Of a DNA stretch of 10,082 nt, positions 1 through 6,402 are shown in pieces (position 1 is the stretch's first letter; every line of letters begins with the position of its first letter). This DNA is from Chloroflexota bacterium (GTDB lineage: Bacteria; Chloroflexota; Anaerolineae; 4572-78; J111): NCBI GenBank assembly GCA_003695455.1, contig RFJF01000217.1, forward strand, positions 1 through 10,082. Direction: 5' to 3'. The position numbers were made by a program, and so were the translations under genes. The notes below the pieces were generated by a model. That model was not told the origin of the DNA and made no database searches. It was given only the letters and a program-made list of their open reading frames with translations.

Positions 1-848
1 ATTTTTACGAGCTGGCCTCCGGGCGATTTGGCTGGAGTCTGGACAAGGTCAAACAGGTGCAGGCCTTCCATTTTAAAGGCGGGCAGGGCGCCAAAACCGG
101 CACCGGCGGCCATTTGCCGGGCGCAAAAGTGGTGGGCAAAATTGCGCAGGTGCGCGGGCTAAAACCCGGCACGCCGGCCGTCAGCCCGGCCACTTTCCCC
201 GATCTGGTTTCGGTGCAGGATTTCCGCCGCGTGGCGGACGAGGTGCGGCAAGCATCGGGCGGCATCCCCATCGGCTTCAAATTATCGGCCCAGCACATTG
301 AAGACGACCTCGATTTTGCGTTGGATGTGGGCGTGGATTACATTATACTGGATGGACGCGGCGGCGGAACCGGCGCGGCGCCGGAAATCTTCAAAAAGAA
401 CATCTCTGTGCCGACCATTCCGGCGCTGGCCCGCGCCCGGCGGCATTTGGATGCGCGGGGCCGGCGCGATGTGACGCTGATTATCACCGGCGGCCTGCGC
501 ACCGAAAGCGATTTTGTGAAGGCGCTGGCGCTGGGCGCGGACGGGGTAGCGGTATCCAACGCTGCTTTGCAGGCCATCGGTTGTTTGGGCATGCGCGCAT
601 GCCACACCAACAATTGTCCCGTTGGCATTGCAACGCAAAAACCCAACCTGCGCGCCCGGCTGGTGGTTGAAAAATCGGCGGAGCAGTTGCAAAATTATTT
701 TGAGGCCACCGTCCACCTGATGCAGGTGCTGGCCCGCGCCTGCGGTCACAGTCACCTCAATCAATTTTGTGTGGATGATTTGACTACCTACAATCGCGAA
801 ATGGCCTACCTGACCGGCATTCACTACGGAGGCGTGACCCCGTTGTAA
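1..848 (+). CDS. FMN-binding glutamate synthase family protein, C-terminal part (5' end outside the window)
   Basis: The reading frame is open from base 3 to the TAA at 846-848, giving 281 residues without a real start, so this is the C-terminal part of a longer protein. It matches the FMN/[3Fe-4S] synthase domain of glutamate synthase (GltB-like), which in full GOGAT makes glutamate from 2-oxoglutarate and ammonia. Visible motifs are the loop GGQGAKTGTGGHLPGAK (near residues 26-42 of the fragment), a TIM-barrel strand ending in IILDGRGGGTGAAP, and ITGGLRTESDFVKALALGAD, expected to contribute to FMN phosphate binding. The cysteine pattern C-x5-C-x4-C (codons at 582, 600 and 615) is the [3Fe-4S] ligand set of the family. 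The ending, with DDLTTYNREMAYLTGI, is typical of stand-alone 'glutamate synthase-related' proteins, which often lack the glutaminase domain. Whether this protein makes glutamate is uncertain, since many stand-alone members have no tested reaction. dinB follows after only two bases. Confidence 0.9.
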   Translation, partial: FYELASGRFGWSLDKVKQVQAFHFKGGQGAKTGTGGHLPGAKVVGKIAQVRGLKPGTPAVSPATFPDLVSVQDFRRVADEVRQASGGIPIGFKLSAQHIEDDLDFALDVGVDYIILDGRGGGTGAAPEIFKKNISVPTIPALARARRHLDARGRRDVTLIITGGLRTESDFVKALALGADGVAVSNAALQAIGCLGMRACHTNNCPVGIATQKPNLRARLVVEKSAEQLQNYFEATVHLMQVLARACGHSHLNQFCVDDLTTYNREMAYLTGIHYGGVTPL

Positions 849-850
849 AA

Positions 851-2038
851 ATGGCCCGCAAAATTCTTCACCTTGATTTGGATGCGTTTTACTGCGCCGT
901 GGAAGAACAGCGCAACCCCGGCCTGCACGGCAAGCCGTTTGCCGTGGGCGGACGGCCCGACCAGCGCGGTGTGGTGGCCTCGTGTTCCTACGCCGCCCGA
1001 AAATTTGGCGTCCACTCTGCCATGCCGATGGCGCAGGCCATGCGCCGCTGCCCCAACCTGATTGTTGTGCCGGGTAATCACCGCGCCTACAGCCGGGTTT
1101 CGGGGCAGGTGATGGCCCGCCTGCACAACCTGACCCCGCTGGTCGAACAGCTTTCCATTGACGAGGCGTTTCTGGACGTGAGCGACCTACCCGATTCCCC
1201 GGAAAACATTGCCCGCGCCCTGCAAGCCGACATCCGGCGCGAGCTGGGCCTGCCCTGTTCCATTGGCGCGGCGGGCAACAAGCTGGTGGCAAAAATTGCC
1301 AACAACATCGGCAAAGCCTCGGCGCAGGTGCGGCCCGGCCAAACGCCCAACGCCATCACCGTGGTTCCGCCGGGGCAGGAGGCCGAATTTCTGGCTCCGC
1401 TGCCGGTGCGCGAACTGTGGGGCGTTGGCCCCAAAACCGCCGAAAAGCTGGAATCGCTGGGACTGCACACCATTGGCGATGTGGCCGGCTGGCCGGAAAG
1501 CGACCTGATTCGGCGGTTTGGCAAACACGGCGCGGATTTGTCGCGACGGGCCAAAGGCGTAGACAACCGCCCGGTAATTACCGAGCACGAGGCCAAAAGC
1601 GTTAGCCAGGAGCGCACTTTTGCCACCGACATCAGTGGCGGGACGCAATTACGTCGCACCCTGCGTTCGCTATGCGAAATGACGGGCCGCCGTCTGCGCA
1701 AGCGGGGCCTCAGCGGGACCACAGTCAGGCTGAAAATTCGCTGGGCCGATTTCACCACCCTCACCCGGCAGACCACGCTGGGCCACCCCACCAATCTGGA
1801 TGCCGAAATTTACGCCGCCGCGCTGGAACTGTTCAACAACGTTTGGCCGGAGGGCAAGCGGGTGCGCCTGCTGGGCGTGGGCGTGAGCCACTTTGAATCG
1901 CCGGGCCGGCAGTTGAGCTTGTGGGATTCCGGCCCGCCCCCCGACGCGCCACTGCAAAAAACGCTCGACGACATTCGGGAGCGCTTTGGCAGCAACGCCG
2001 TCAAACGCGGCAGCCAGCTTGAACAGGATGACGAGTGA
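851..2038 (+). CDS. dinB: DNA polymerase IV (Y-family translesion polymerase)
   Basis: A 395-residue Y-family polymerase that copies past damaged template bases. Catalytic carboxylates are visible: Asp9 in the N-terminal HLDLDAFY motif, and Asp104-Glu105 in LSIDEAFLDV. Tyr14 sits where E. coli Pol IV has its steric-gate Phe13; Tyr is also used in Dpo4-type enzymes. The finger motif SYAARKFGVHSAMP (46-59) and the thumb helix-hairpin-helix around LWGVGPKTAEKLESLG (189-204) follow. The little-finger domain starts near AKSVSQERTF (248-257). QLSLWD (354-359) is a good beta-clamp-binding peptide. The tail after it (DDIRERFGSNAVKRGS) is a common DinB extension, so the protein is slightly longer than E. 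coli's 351 residues. The ATG at 851 begins the conserved N-terminus. No Shine-Dalgarno sequence lies at normal distance; a GGAGG at 828-832 is 18 bases away, inside the upstream gene. Translation probably depends on coupling to that gene. No LexA-type operator was recognised. Confidence 0.96.
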   Translation: MARKILHLDLDAFYCAVEEQRNPGLHGKPFAVGGRPDQRGVVASCSYAARKFGVHSAMPMAQAMRRCPNLIVVPGNHRAYSRVSGQVMARLHNLTPLVEQLSIDEAFLDVSDLPDSPENIARALQADIRRELGLPCSIGAAGNKLVAKIANNIGKASAQVRPGQTPNAITVVPPGQEAEFLAPLPVRELWGVGPKTAEKLESLGLHTIGDVAGWPESDLIRRFGKHGADLSRRAKGVDNRPVITEHEAKSVSQERTFATDISGGTQLRRTLRSLCEMTGRRLRKRGLSGTTVRLKIRWADFTTLTRQTTLGHPTNLDAEIYAAALELFNNVWPEGKRVRLLGVGVSHFESPGRQLSLWDSGPPPDAPLQKTLDDIRERFGSNAVKRGSQLEQDDE

Positions 2039-2139
2039 AAACAGCACCGGTAATGTAAATCCAACAAATTTCTGACGCGCTTCTAACAAATCCGGGGTAC
2101 TCTGGAATTGCGTTCCGCAGACGCAAAACTGGAGGATTT
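2039..2139 (+). other. dinB-grpE intergenic region with a small hairpin before the grpE ribosome binding site
   Basis: This 101-base gap holds no gene. TTGCGT (2108-2113) and ACGCAA (2121-2126) form a perfect 6-bp stem with a 7-base loop, and the Shine-Dalgarno GGAGG follows at 2131-2135. I found no CIRCE element (the HrcA operator often found before grpE) and no convincing -35/-10 pair; TACTCT at 2098-2103 lacks a partner at proper distance. There is no clear terminator after dinB, so read-through from dinB is possible. Confidence 0.45.
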
Positions 2140-2679
2140 ATGTTTCAACCAAACTCAAACCGGGCATCTGCCCATCGAATTCCGGTGCGATTCCAGCGCG
2201 AATCCGCACCGGCCCCGGAACCGGACACCGAAATCAAACCGGAACAACCTGCACCGGAGCCGGCGCCCGCCGTTGACTGGGAAGCGCTGGCAAAACGCCG
2301 GCAGGCCGAAATGGAAAACTTTCGCAAGCGGCAGGCCCGCCGCGCCGATGAAGCCATCAGCGCCGAGCGGGAACGGCTGTTGCGGCTTATTTTGCCCGTG
2401 GCCGATAACCTGGCCCGCGCCCTGAACCAGCCCGACGGCAGCAGCGACGCACTTCGGCAGGGCATCGAACTGACCCGGCGCGAACTCAACCGCATTCTGG
2501 CCGCCGAAGGGGTGACCGCCATCGAAAGCGTGGGCCGGCCGTTTGACCCGCAATGGCACGAGGCACTGGCAACTGCGCCGGGCCACCCGGAACCGAACAT
2601 TATCATTGAAGAAGTTGAACCCGGCTACCGGCTGGGCAATAAATTATTGCGCCCGGCTAAAGTGATTGTATCGGCCTGA
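2140..2679 (+). CDS. grpE: GrpE, nucleotide exchange factor of the Hsp70 (DnaK) chaperone
   Basis: A 179-residue GrpE, somewhat shorter than the 197-residue E. coli protein. It releases ADP from DnaK and so resets the chaperone cycle in the cytoplasm. The first 45 residues are disordered-looking and rich in Pro and Glu. A short helix (about 46-78) contains the conserved ENFRKR motif (59-64). Helices of the dimer bundle follow, with [11 protein letters not shown] (85-95) and GIELTRREL (108-116). The C-terminal beta-wing that contacts DnaK contains FDPQWHEAL (135-143) and ends with [17 protein letters not shown] (162-178). The ATG at 2140 has an ideal GGAGG five bases upstream (2131-2135). A J-domain protein follows 49 bases downstream, supporting the assignment. 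dnaK is not in this window. Confidence 0.95.
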   Translation: MFQPNSNRASAHRIPVRFQRESAPAPEPDTEIKPEQPAPEPAPAVDWEALAKRRQAEMENFRKRQARRADEAISAERERLLRLILPVADNLARALNQPDGSSDALRQGIELTRRELNRILAAEGVTAIESVGRPFDPQWHEALATAPGHPEPNIIIEEVEPGYRLGNKLLRPAKVIVSA

Positions 2680-2680
2680 T

Positions 2681-2709
2681 TTTACGCCGGGCCAACATTG
2701 TGCCATAAT
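2681..2709 (+). promoter_or_regulatory. Predicted sigma-70-type promoter of the J-protein gene
   Basis: TTTACG (2681-2686) and CATAAT (2704-2709) are separated by exactly 17 bases in the grpE-dnaJ gap, just after the grpE stop codon. The element resembles the helicase promoter at 3816-3844 both inside and outside the hexamers. It suggests that the J-protein can be made independently of grpE. Transcription would start near 2716, leaving a very short leader, so the Shine-Dalgarno at 2717-2721 would lie at the very 5' end of that transcript. Confidence 0.6.
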
Positions 2710-2728
2710 TATTTTTGGAGGTATGCCC

Positions 2729-3700
2729 ATGGAATACAAGGATTATTACAAAATCCTGGGCGTGAGCAAAAACGCCAGTGAAAAAGAAATCAAAGCGGCC
2801 TACCGCAAGCTGGCGCGGAAATATCACCCGGATGTCAACAAAGGCAATAAATCTGCCGAGGAAAAATTTAAAGAAATTAACGAAGCCCACGAGGTTCTCA
2901 GTGACCCGCAAAAACGCAGCAAATATGACCAACTGGGAATGAACTGGAATAAGTGGCAGCAAACCGGCCACAGCGCCAGCGATTTTGACTGGTCGCAGTG
3001 GTTTGGCAGCGGCGCACCGGGCGGGCAACGCGTCAACGTGCAATATCAGGATTTGAGCGATTTGTTCGGCGGCGGGGGCGGATTTTCTGACTTTTTCACC
3101 AGCATTTTTGGCGGGATGGGCGGCGCAGGGGCCGGCTCGCGGCCACGAACGCGAACGCAAACCCGTACCCAGGAATTTGGCAATTCACGCCAGAGCGATT
3201 ATGACATTGTGCATGATTTGGACATCAGCCTGAATGAGGCGCACAGCGGAACCACCCGTGTTATCACCAAAGACGGGCGGCGCTTGCAGGTTAAAATTCC
3301 TGCCGGCGCCAAAACCGGCACCAAAGTGCGCGTGCGCGGCGAGGGCAACCGCGATTACGGCGGGCGCACCGGCGACCTGTACCTGAAGGTGAACGTTACG
3401 CCGGATTCTCGCTTTGAGCGCAAAGGCGATGACCTGTACGTTGACGTGCCGGTAGATTTGTACACCGCCGTTTTGGGCGGCGAGGTTCGGGTGCCTACCG
3501 TGGACGGCAGTGTGACGCTGAAAATTCCACCCGGCACGCAAAACGGCCAAAAAATGCGGTTGCGCGGCAAAGGGATGCCCAAACTGAAAAAGCCCTCGGA
3601 GCACGGCGATTTGCTGGCCCGAATCAACGTTCAGCTTCCCAAAAAACTTTCGGCGGAGCAGAAACGGCTGTTCGAACAACTGCGCCGGCTGGACGGATAG
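2729..3700 (+). CDS. DnaJ/CbpA-type J-domain co-chaperone without zinc finger (class B)
   Basis: A 323-residue Hsp40 that should stimulate DnaK ATPase and deliver clients. The J domain (about 1-70) has [10 protein letters not shown] and the essential HPD triad at 33-35. A Gly/Phe-rich linker (about 92-136) contains [17 protein letters not shown], preceded by a Trp-rich stretch (72-91) and followed by an Arg/Thr-rich segment (138-147). Two beta-sandwich substrate-binding domains follow: [15 protein letters not shown] (163-177), then [19 protein letters not shown] (235-253), and [18 protein letters not shown] (267-284). The CxxCxGxG repeats of class A DnaJ are absent; the protein has no cysteine at all. 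It is therefore CbpA/DnaJ2-like, although its position beside grpE suggests it may serve as a main DnaJ. ATG codons occur at 2723 and 2729. The second is chosen because GGAGG (2717-2721) is 7 bases before it but only 1 base before the first, and because [10 protein letters not shown] is the usual N-terminus. Confidence 0.94.
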   Translation: MEYKDYYKILGVSKNASEKEIKAAYRKLARKYHPDVNKGNKSAEEKFKEINEAHEVLSDPQKRSKYDQLGMNWNKWQQTGHSASDFDWSQWFGSGAPGGQRVNVQYQDLSDLFGGGGGFSDFFTSIFGGMGGAGAGSRPRTRTQTRTQEFGNSRQSDYDIVHDLDISLNEAHSGTTRVITKDGRRLQVKIPAGAKTGTKVRVRGEGNRDYGGRTGDLYLKVNVTPDSRFERKGDDLYVDVPVDLYTAVLGGEVRVPTVDGSVTLKIPPGTQNGQKMRLRGKGMPKLKKPSEHGDLLARINVQLPKKLSAEQKRLFEQLRRLDG

Positions 3701-3718
3701 TTGGCAGGGGGCTGTCAA
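3701..3718 (+). other. Small hairpin directly after the dnaJ stop codon
   Basis: TTGGCAG (3701-3707) can pair with CTGTCAA (3712-3718) as seven pairs, including one G-U, around a GGGG loop. No T-run follows it. It may help protect the 3' end of the message or assist the true terminator 23 bases downstream, but its role is not known. Confidence 0.4.
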
Positions 3719-3740
3719 TCATTTAAATAAGTCTGTTTAA

Positions 3741-3773
3741 TCGGGCGGTCTGAGGCCGCCCGAACTGTTTTTT
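3741..3773 (+). terminator. Rho-independent terminator of the grpE-dnaJ block
   Basis: A perfect 8-bp GC-rich stem, TCGGGCGG (3741-3748) with CCGCCCGA (3756-3763), closes a 7-base loop. Four bases later a run of six T follows (3768-3773). It lies 40 bases after the dnaJ stop and separates it from the helicase gene, which has its own promoter. Confidence 0.88.
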
Positions 3774-3815
3774 GGGGGCCGGCAAAGCCCACCCTGCCGA
3801 TACCCCGGAGCAAAA

Positions 3816-3844
3816 TTTACGCCAGGCCGGTTCATCGCTATAAT
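3816..3844 (+). promoter_or_regulatory. Predicted sigma-70-type promoter of the helicase gene
   Basis: TTTACG (3816-3821), a 17-base spacer, and a perfect TATAAT (3839-3844). Transcription would begin near 3851, only about 13 bases before the ATG at 3864. No Shine-Dalgarno is visible in that short leader, so initiation may be nearly leaderless. The -35 flank (GCCAGGCC) and the sequence after the -10 match the dnaJ promoter at 2681-2709. Confidence 0.72.
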
Positions 3845-3863
3845 TACCTGCAGAAACCCGGCC

Positions 3864-6188
3864 ATGAATCCTACCAAATTTTTCAAGAACCTAAAAAAGC
3901 AGCGTTTTTACGACAACCAACTCATTCATATTGAGCGGTTGGGCGGGCGAATGCCGCAGTACGCCTCGCTGGAGCGGCCCATGATGCGCTCGCTGGTGGA
4001 GGCACTGCAAGCCGGCGGCATCAAAAAGCTGTACAGCCACCAGGCGCAGGCCATCAACGCCGCCCGCAACGGCAAACACGTGGTGGTTGCAACCAGCACC
4101 GCCAGCGGCAAAACGCTCTGCTACAACGTGCCGGTGCTGGAAGCCGTGGCCCAAAATTCGCGCACGCGGGCGCTGTACCTGTTCCCCACCAAGGCGCTGG
4201 CGCAGGACCAGTTGCGCAACTTAAAAGAGCTGGTGCATCGCTTTAAAACCACAGCCGCAAAAAACAACAACGGCAAATCGCCCTTTGACCCCCGTTTTGG
4301 CACCTACGATGGCGACACCCCCAAAAGCAGCCGCACCCGGCTGCGGCAAGACGCCAACATTTTGCTGACCAACCCCGATATGCTGCACATTGGAATTTTG
4401 CCGCACCACCAGCGCTGGAGCCACGTGCTCAAACATCTCAGATTTGTGGTGGTTGATGAGGCGCACATTTACCGGGGCGTGTTTGGCAGCCACGTAGCGG
4501 TAGTTCTGCGCCGGCTGACCCGACTGTGCCGCTTTTACGGCAGCCGGCCGCAATTTATTTGCTGTTCGGCCACCATTGCCAACCCCGGCGAACACATCAA
4601 ACGGTTGACCGGCTACACTCCGGTGGTGGTCAATGAAGATGGCTCGCCGCAAGCGCCCAAGCAGTTTGCCATGTGGAACCCGCCCTTTACCGATAAAGCC
4701 AAATCCGGGCGGCGCAGCGCCAACGGCGAAGCCGCCAATCTGTTTGCCGAACTGGCCCGGCAAAACGTGAGAAACATCACCTTTACCAAAGCACGGGTGG
4801 TGGCCGAACTGATTCTGAGTTACGCCCGCCAGAATCTTGATCGAACTGACCCCGAACTCAAAACCCGGATTGCCAGCTACCGGGCCGGGTACCTGGCCGA
4901 ACACCGGCGCGAGGTAGAGCAAGCCCTGTTCCGGGGTGATTTGATTGGGGTCACGGCCACATCGGCGCTGGAACTGGGCGTGGATGTGGGCGGGCTGGAT
5001 GCCACCGTGTCGGTGGGCTACCCCGGCACCATTGCCAGTTTGTGGCAGCAGGCCGGGCGCGCCGGACGCAGCAACAGCAGTTCGCTGGCAATTTTGGTGG
5101 GGCTGGATAATCCACTGGACCAGTATTTTATGCGCCACCCCAAACAGTTGTTTGAACGCCCCACCGAACACGCACTGATTGACCCCGGCAACCTGTACGT
5201 GCTGGAGCAGCACCTGCCCTGCGCCGCCCACGAAATGCCGCTGACCCGCGATGACGAGTCTCTCTTTGGCGGTGAATTTGTGCGCGCTATGGTCAACCTT
5301 GAAGAACGCGGCGAGGTGAGTTACGAGGCCGGGCAGGACCGCTGGTACTACCACGGCACAGACTACCCGGCCCGGCGGGTGAACATTCGCAGTGTGGGCA
5401 GCCGGCCGGTGGTGCTGGTAGACGGCAGCAAAAAGGGCAAGCGGCTGGAAGAAATGGACGAAGCCTCGGCGCTGGGGCGGGTGCACCCGGGCGCCATTTA
5501 CATGCATCAGGGCGAGAATTACCTGGTTTCGGATTTAAACCTGCAAAAGGGGCGGGCCACGCTCATTCCGGCGCAGGTTGATTACTACACGCAAGTCCAC
5601 GAACGCAGCGACATCGGTATCATTCGCTCAATGCAACACAAACAAATGGGCCACTGCACGGCCTTTTGGGGCGCGGTGCGGGTTAGCCAGCAGGTGGTGG
5701 GCTATCGCCGGGTGCGCCAGTTCAGCGAGGCCAACCTGGGTGATACACCGCTGGAGATGCCGGAAAACATTTTTGAAACCCGCGCCCTGTGGTGGGATGT
5801 GCCGCCGGAGTGGGCCGGCTCGCTGGCCCGGCGGGGCCGGGATTTTTTGGGCGGCCTGCACGCGGTTGAGCATGCAGCCATCGGCCTGCTGCCGCTGTTT
5901 GCCATGTGTGACCGCTGGGATATTGGCGGGTTGTCCACCCCGGCCCACCCGGCTACCGGCCTGCCCCAGATTTTTATTTACGACGGCTACCCCGGCGGCG
6001 TGGGCATCACCGAGCAGGGGTTCAATTTGCTGGCCGATTTGTGGGAAGCCACGCTGACCACCATCAAAGAATGCCCCTGCGACGACGGCTGCCCCAGTTG
6101 CATTTACAGCCCCAAGTGTGGCAACAACAATTCTCCGCTGGATAAGCAAGCCGCCGCGTGGATTTTGGAATCGCTGTTGCGGCGATAG
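3864..6188 (+). CDS. mrfA: DEAD/DEAH-box helicase with C-terminal DUF1998 domain, MrfA/YprA type
   Basis: A 774-residue superfamily 2 helicase. A Q-like motif, LYSHQAQAI (56-64), precedes Walker A STASGKT (78-84). DEAH is at 198-201 and motif III SAT at 235-237 (CSATIANP). Motif V lies in ATSALELGVDVGGLD (365-379), and motif VI is QQAGRAGR (395-402). The C-terminal third contains the DUF1998 region with cysteines at 737, 739, 743, 746 and 752 (CPCDDGCPSC...KC), a likely metal site. This architecture and length match Bacillus subtilis MrfA (YprA, about 750 residues). MrfA is a 3'-to-5' helicase that works with the nuclease MrfB in a UvrA-independent repair route for mitomycin C damage. No MrfB-like gene is adjacent here, so partnership is open. 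The conserved start of the protein fits ATG 3864, although no Shine-Dalgarno precedes it. Placement near dinB and nrdJ agrees with a DNA-repair role but does not prove it. Confidence 0.88.
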   Translation: MNPTKFFKNLKKQRFYDNQLIHIERLGGRMPQYASLERPMMRSLVEALQAGGIKKLYSHQAQAINAARNGKHVVVATSTASGKTLCYNVPVLEAVAQNSRTRALYLFPTKALAQDQLRNLKELVHRFKTTAAKNNNGKSPFDPRFGTYDGDTPKSSRTRLRQDANILLTNPDMLHIGILPHHQRWSHVLKHLRFVVVDEAHIYRGVFGSHVAVVLRRLTRLCRFYGSRPQFICCSATIANPGEHIKRLTGYTPVVVNEDGSPQAPKQFAMWNPPFTDKAKSGRRSANGEAANLFAELARQNVRNITFTKARVVAELILSYARQNLDRTDPELKTRIASYRAGYLAEHRREVEQALFRGDLIGVTATSALELGVDVGGLDATVSVGYPGTIASLWQQAGRAGRSNSSSLAILVGLDNPLDQYFMRHPKQLFERPTEHALIDPGNLYVLEQHLPCAAHEMPLTRDDESLFGGEFVRAMVNLEERGEVSYEAGQDRWYYHGTDYPARRVNIRSVGSRPVVLVDGSKKGKRLEEMDEASALGRVHPGAIYMHQGENYLVSDLNLQKGRATLIPAQVDYYTQVHERSDIGIIRSMQHKQMGHCTAFWGAVRVSQQVVGYRRVRQFSEANLGDTPLEMPENIFETRALWWDVPPEWAGSLARRGRDFLGGLHAVEHAAIGLLPLFAMCDRWDIGGLSTPAHPATGLPQIFIYDGYPGGVGITEQGFNLLADLWEATLTTIKECPCDDGCPSCIYSPKCGNNNSPLDKQAAAWILESLLRR

Positions 6189-6224
6189 GTCTGTGCAGCA
6201 GGGCTGTTTGGCACCGGCGGCAGA

Positions 6225-6287
6225 CTCCGCGAACCCCGGAATCGCCTACGCGAAGGTTGACATAATCTACGCGAAAATTGGGTGATT
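6225..6287 (+). repeat. Three direct repeats with a 21-bp period upstream of the nrdR promoter
   Basis: The 9-mer CTmCGCGAA occurs at 6225-6233 (with CTCC), 6246-6254 and 6267-6275 (both CTACGCGAA). The start-to-start distance is exactly 21 bp each time, two helical turns. The 12 bases between cores are not conserved. A second short repeat, AAGGTTGAC, occurs at 6253-6261 and 6291-6299. The phasing suggests protein binding on one face of the DNA. A decayed intergenic repeat family is the alternative. Confidence 0.55.
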
Positions 6288-6313
6288 TTTAAGGTTGACT
6301 CCCCCGAATCCTC

Positions 6314-6342
6314 TTGTCATCCCGGGCGAATCAGTGTATACT
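6314..6342 (+). promoter_or_regulatory. Predicted sigma-70-type promoter of nrdR-nrdJ
   Basis: TTGTCA (6314-6319) and TATACT (6337-6342) are separated by 17 bases, each differing from consensus at one position. The -10 lies within an imperfect palindrome, CAGTGTATACTG (6332-6343 approximately). Transcription would start near 6349, giving a leader of about 308 nt before nrdR and placing both NrdR-like boxes just downstream of the start site. Confidence 0.65.
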
Positions 6343-6356
6343 GGACTCGCTTTTGG

Positions 6357-6372
6357 ATACAACATCTCGTGT
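6357..6372 (+). promoter_or_regulatory. NrdR-box-like operator 1
   Basis: The 16-mer ATACAACATCTCGTGT fits the general NrdR box pattern (ACA-AT-rich core-TGT). It shares ACAACATnTnGTG with the second site 30 bp downstream. NrdR boxes in other bacteria come in pairs separated by about three helical turns upstream of ribonucleotide reductase genes, as here. Confidence 0.6.
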
Positions 6373-6386
6373 AGCAGGCCACACCA

Positions 6387-6402
6387 CCACAACATATAGT
6401 GG
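6387..6402 (+). promoter_or_regulatory. NrdR-box-like operator 2
   Basis: CCACAACATATAGTGG is an imperfect palindrome (ACCAC/GTGGT arms if extended to 6386-6403) close to the NrdR box consensus. It starts exactly 30 bp after operator 1 and lies on the same helical face. It is followed at once by a T-run (6403-6408), so the same bases could form a weak hairpin plus U-tract in RNA. Confidence 0.68.

Noticed and set aside
282..1292. 336-codon open frame on the - strand across the glutamate synthase-like gene and dinB
   Set aside because: It spans two well-supported genes and their junction, has no family match, and is rich in Arg, Gly and Ala.
2039..2139. CIRCE/HrcA operator or sigma-32 promoter before grpE
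   Set aside because: No TTAGCACTC-type inverted repeat and no suitable -35/-10 pair could be found.
2666..2728. Longer start for the J-protein (TTG 2666 or ATG 2723)
   Set aside because: The TTG lies in the end of grpE and before the predicted promoter. ATG 2723 is one base from GGAGG, too close, and the J domain begins normally at 2729.
4221..5507. 428-codon open frame on the - strand opposite the helicase gene
   Set aside because: It overlaps conserved helicase motifs on the other strand, and its composition is typical of a shadow frame.
6189..6225. Terminator after the helicase gene (GTCTG ... CAGAC pairing)
   Set aside because: The stem is only 5 bp with a 27-base loop and no T-run follows.
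6257..6285. Perfect TTGACA at 6257-6262 as a -35 box
   Set aside because: No -10-like sequence occurs 16-18 bases downstream; the base series there is GGGTGA.
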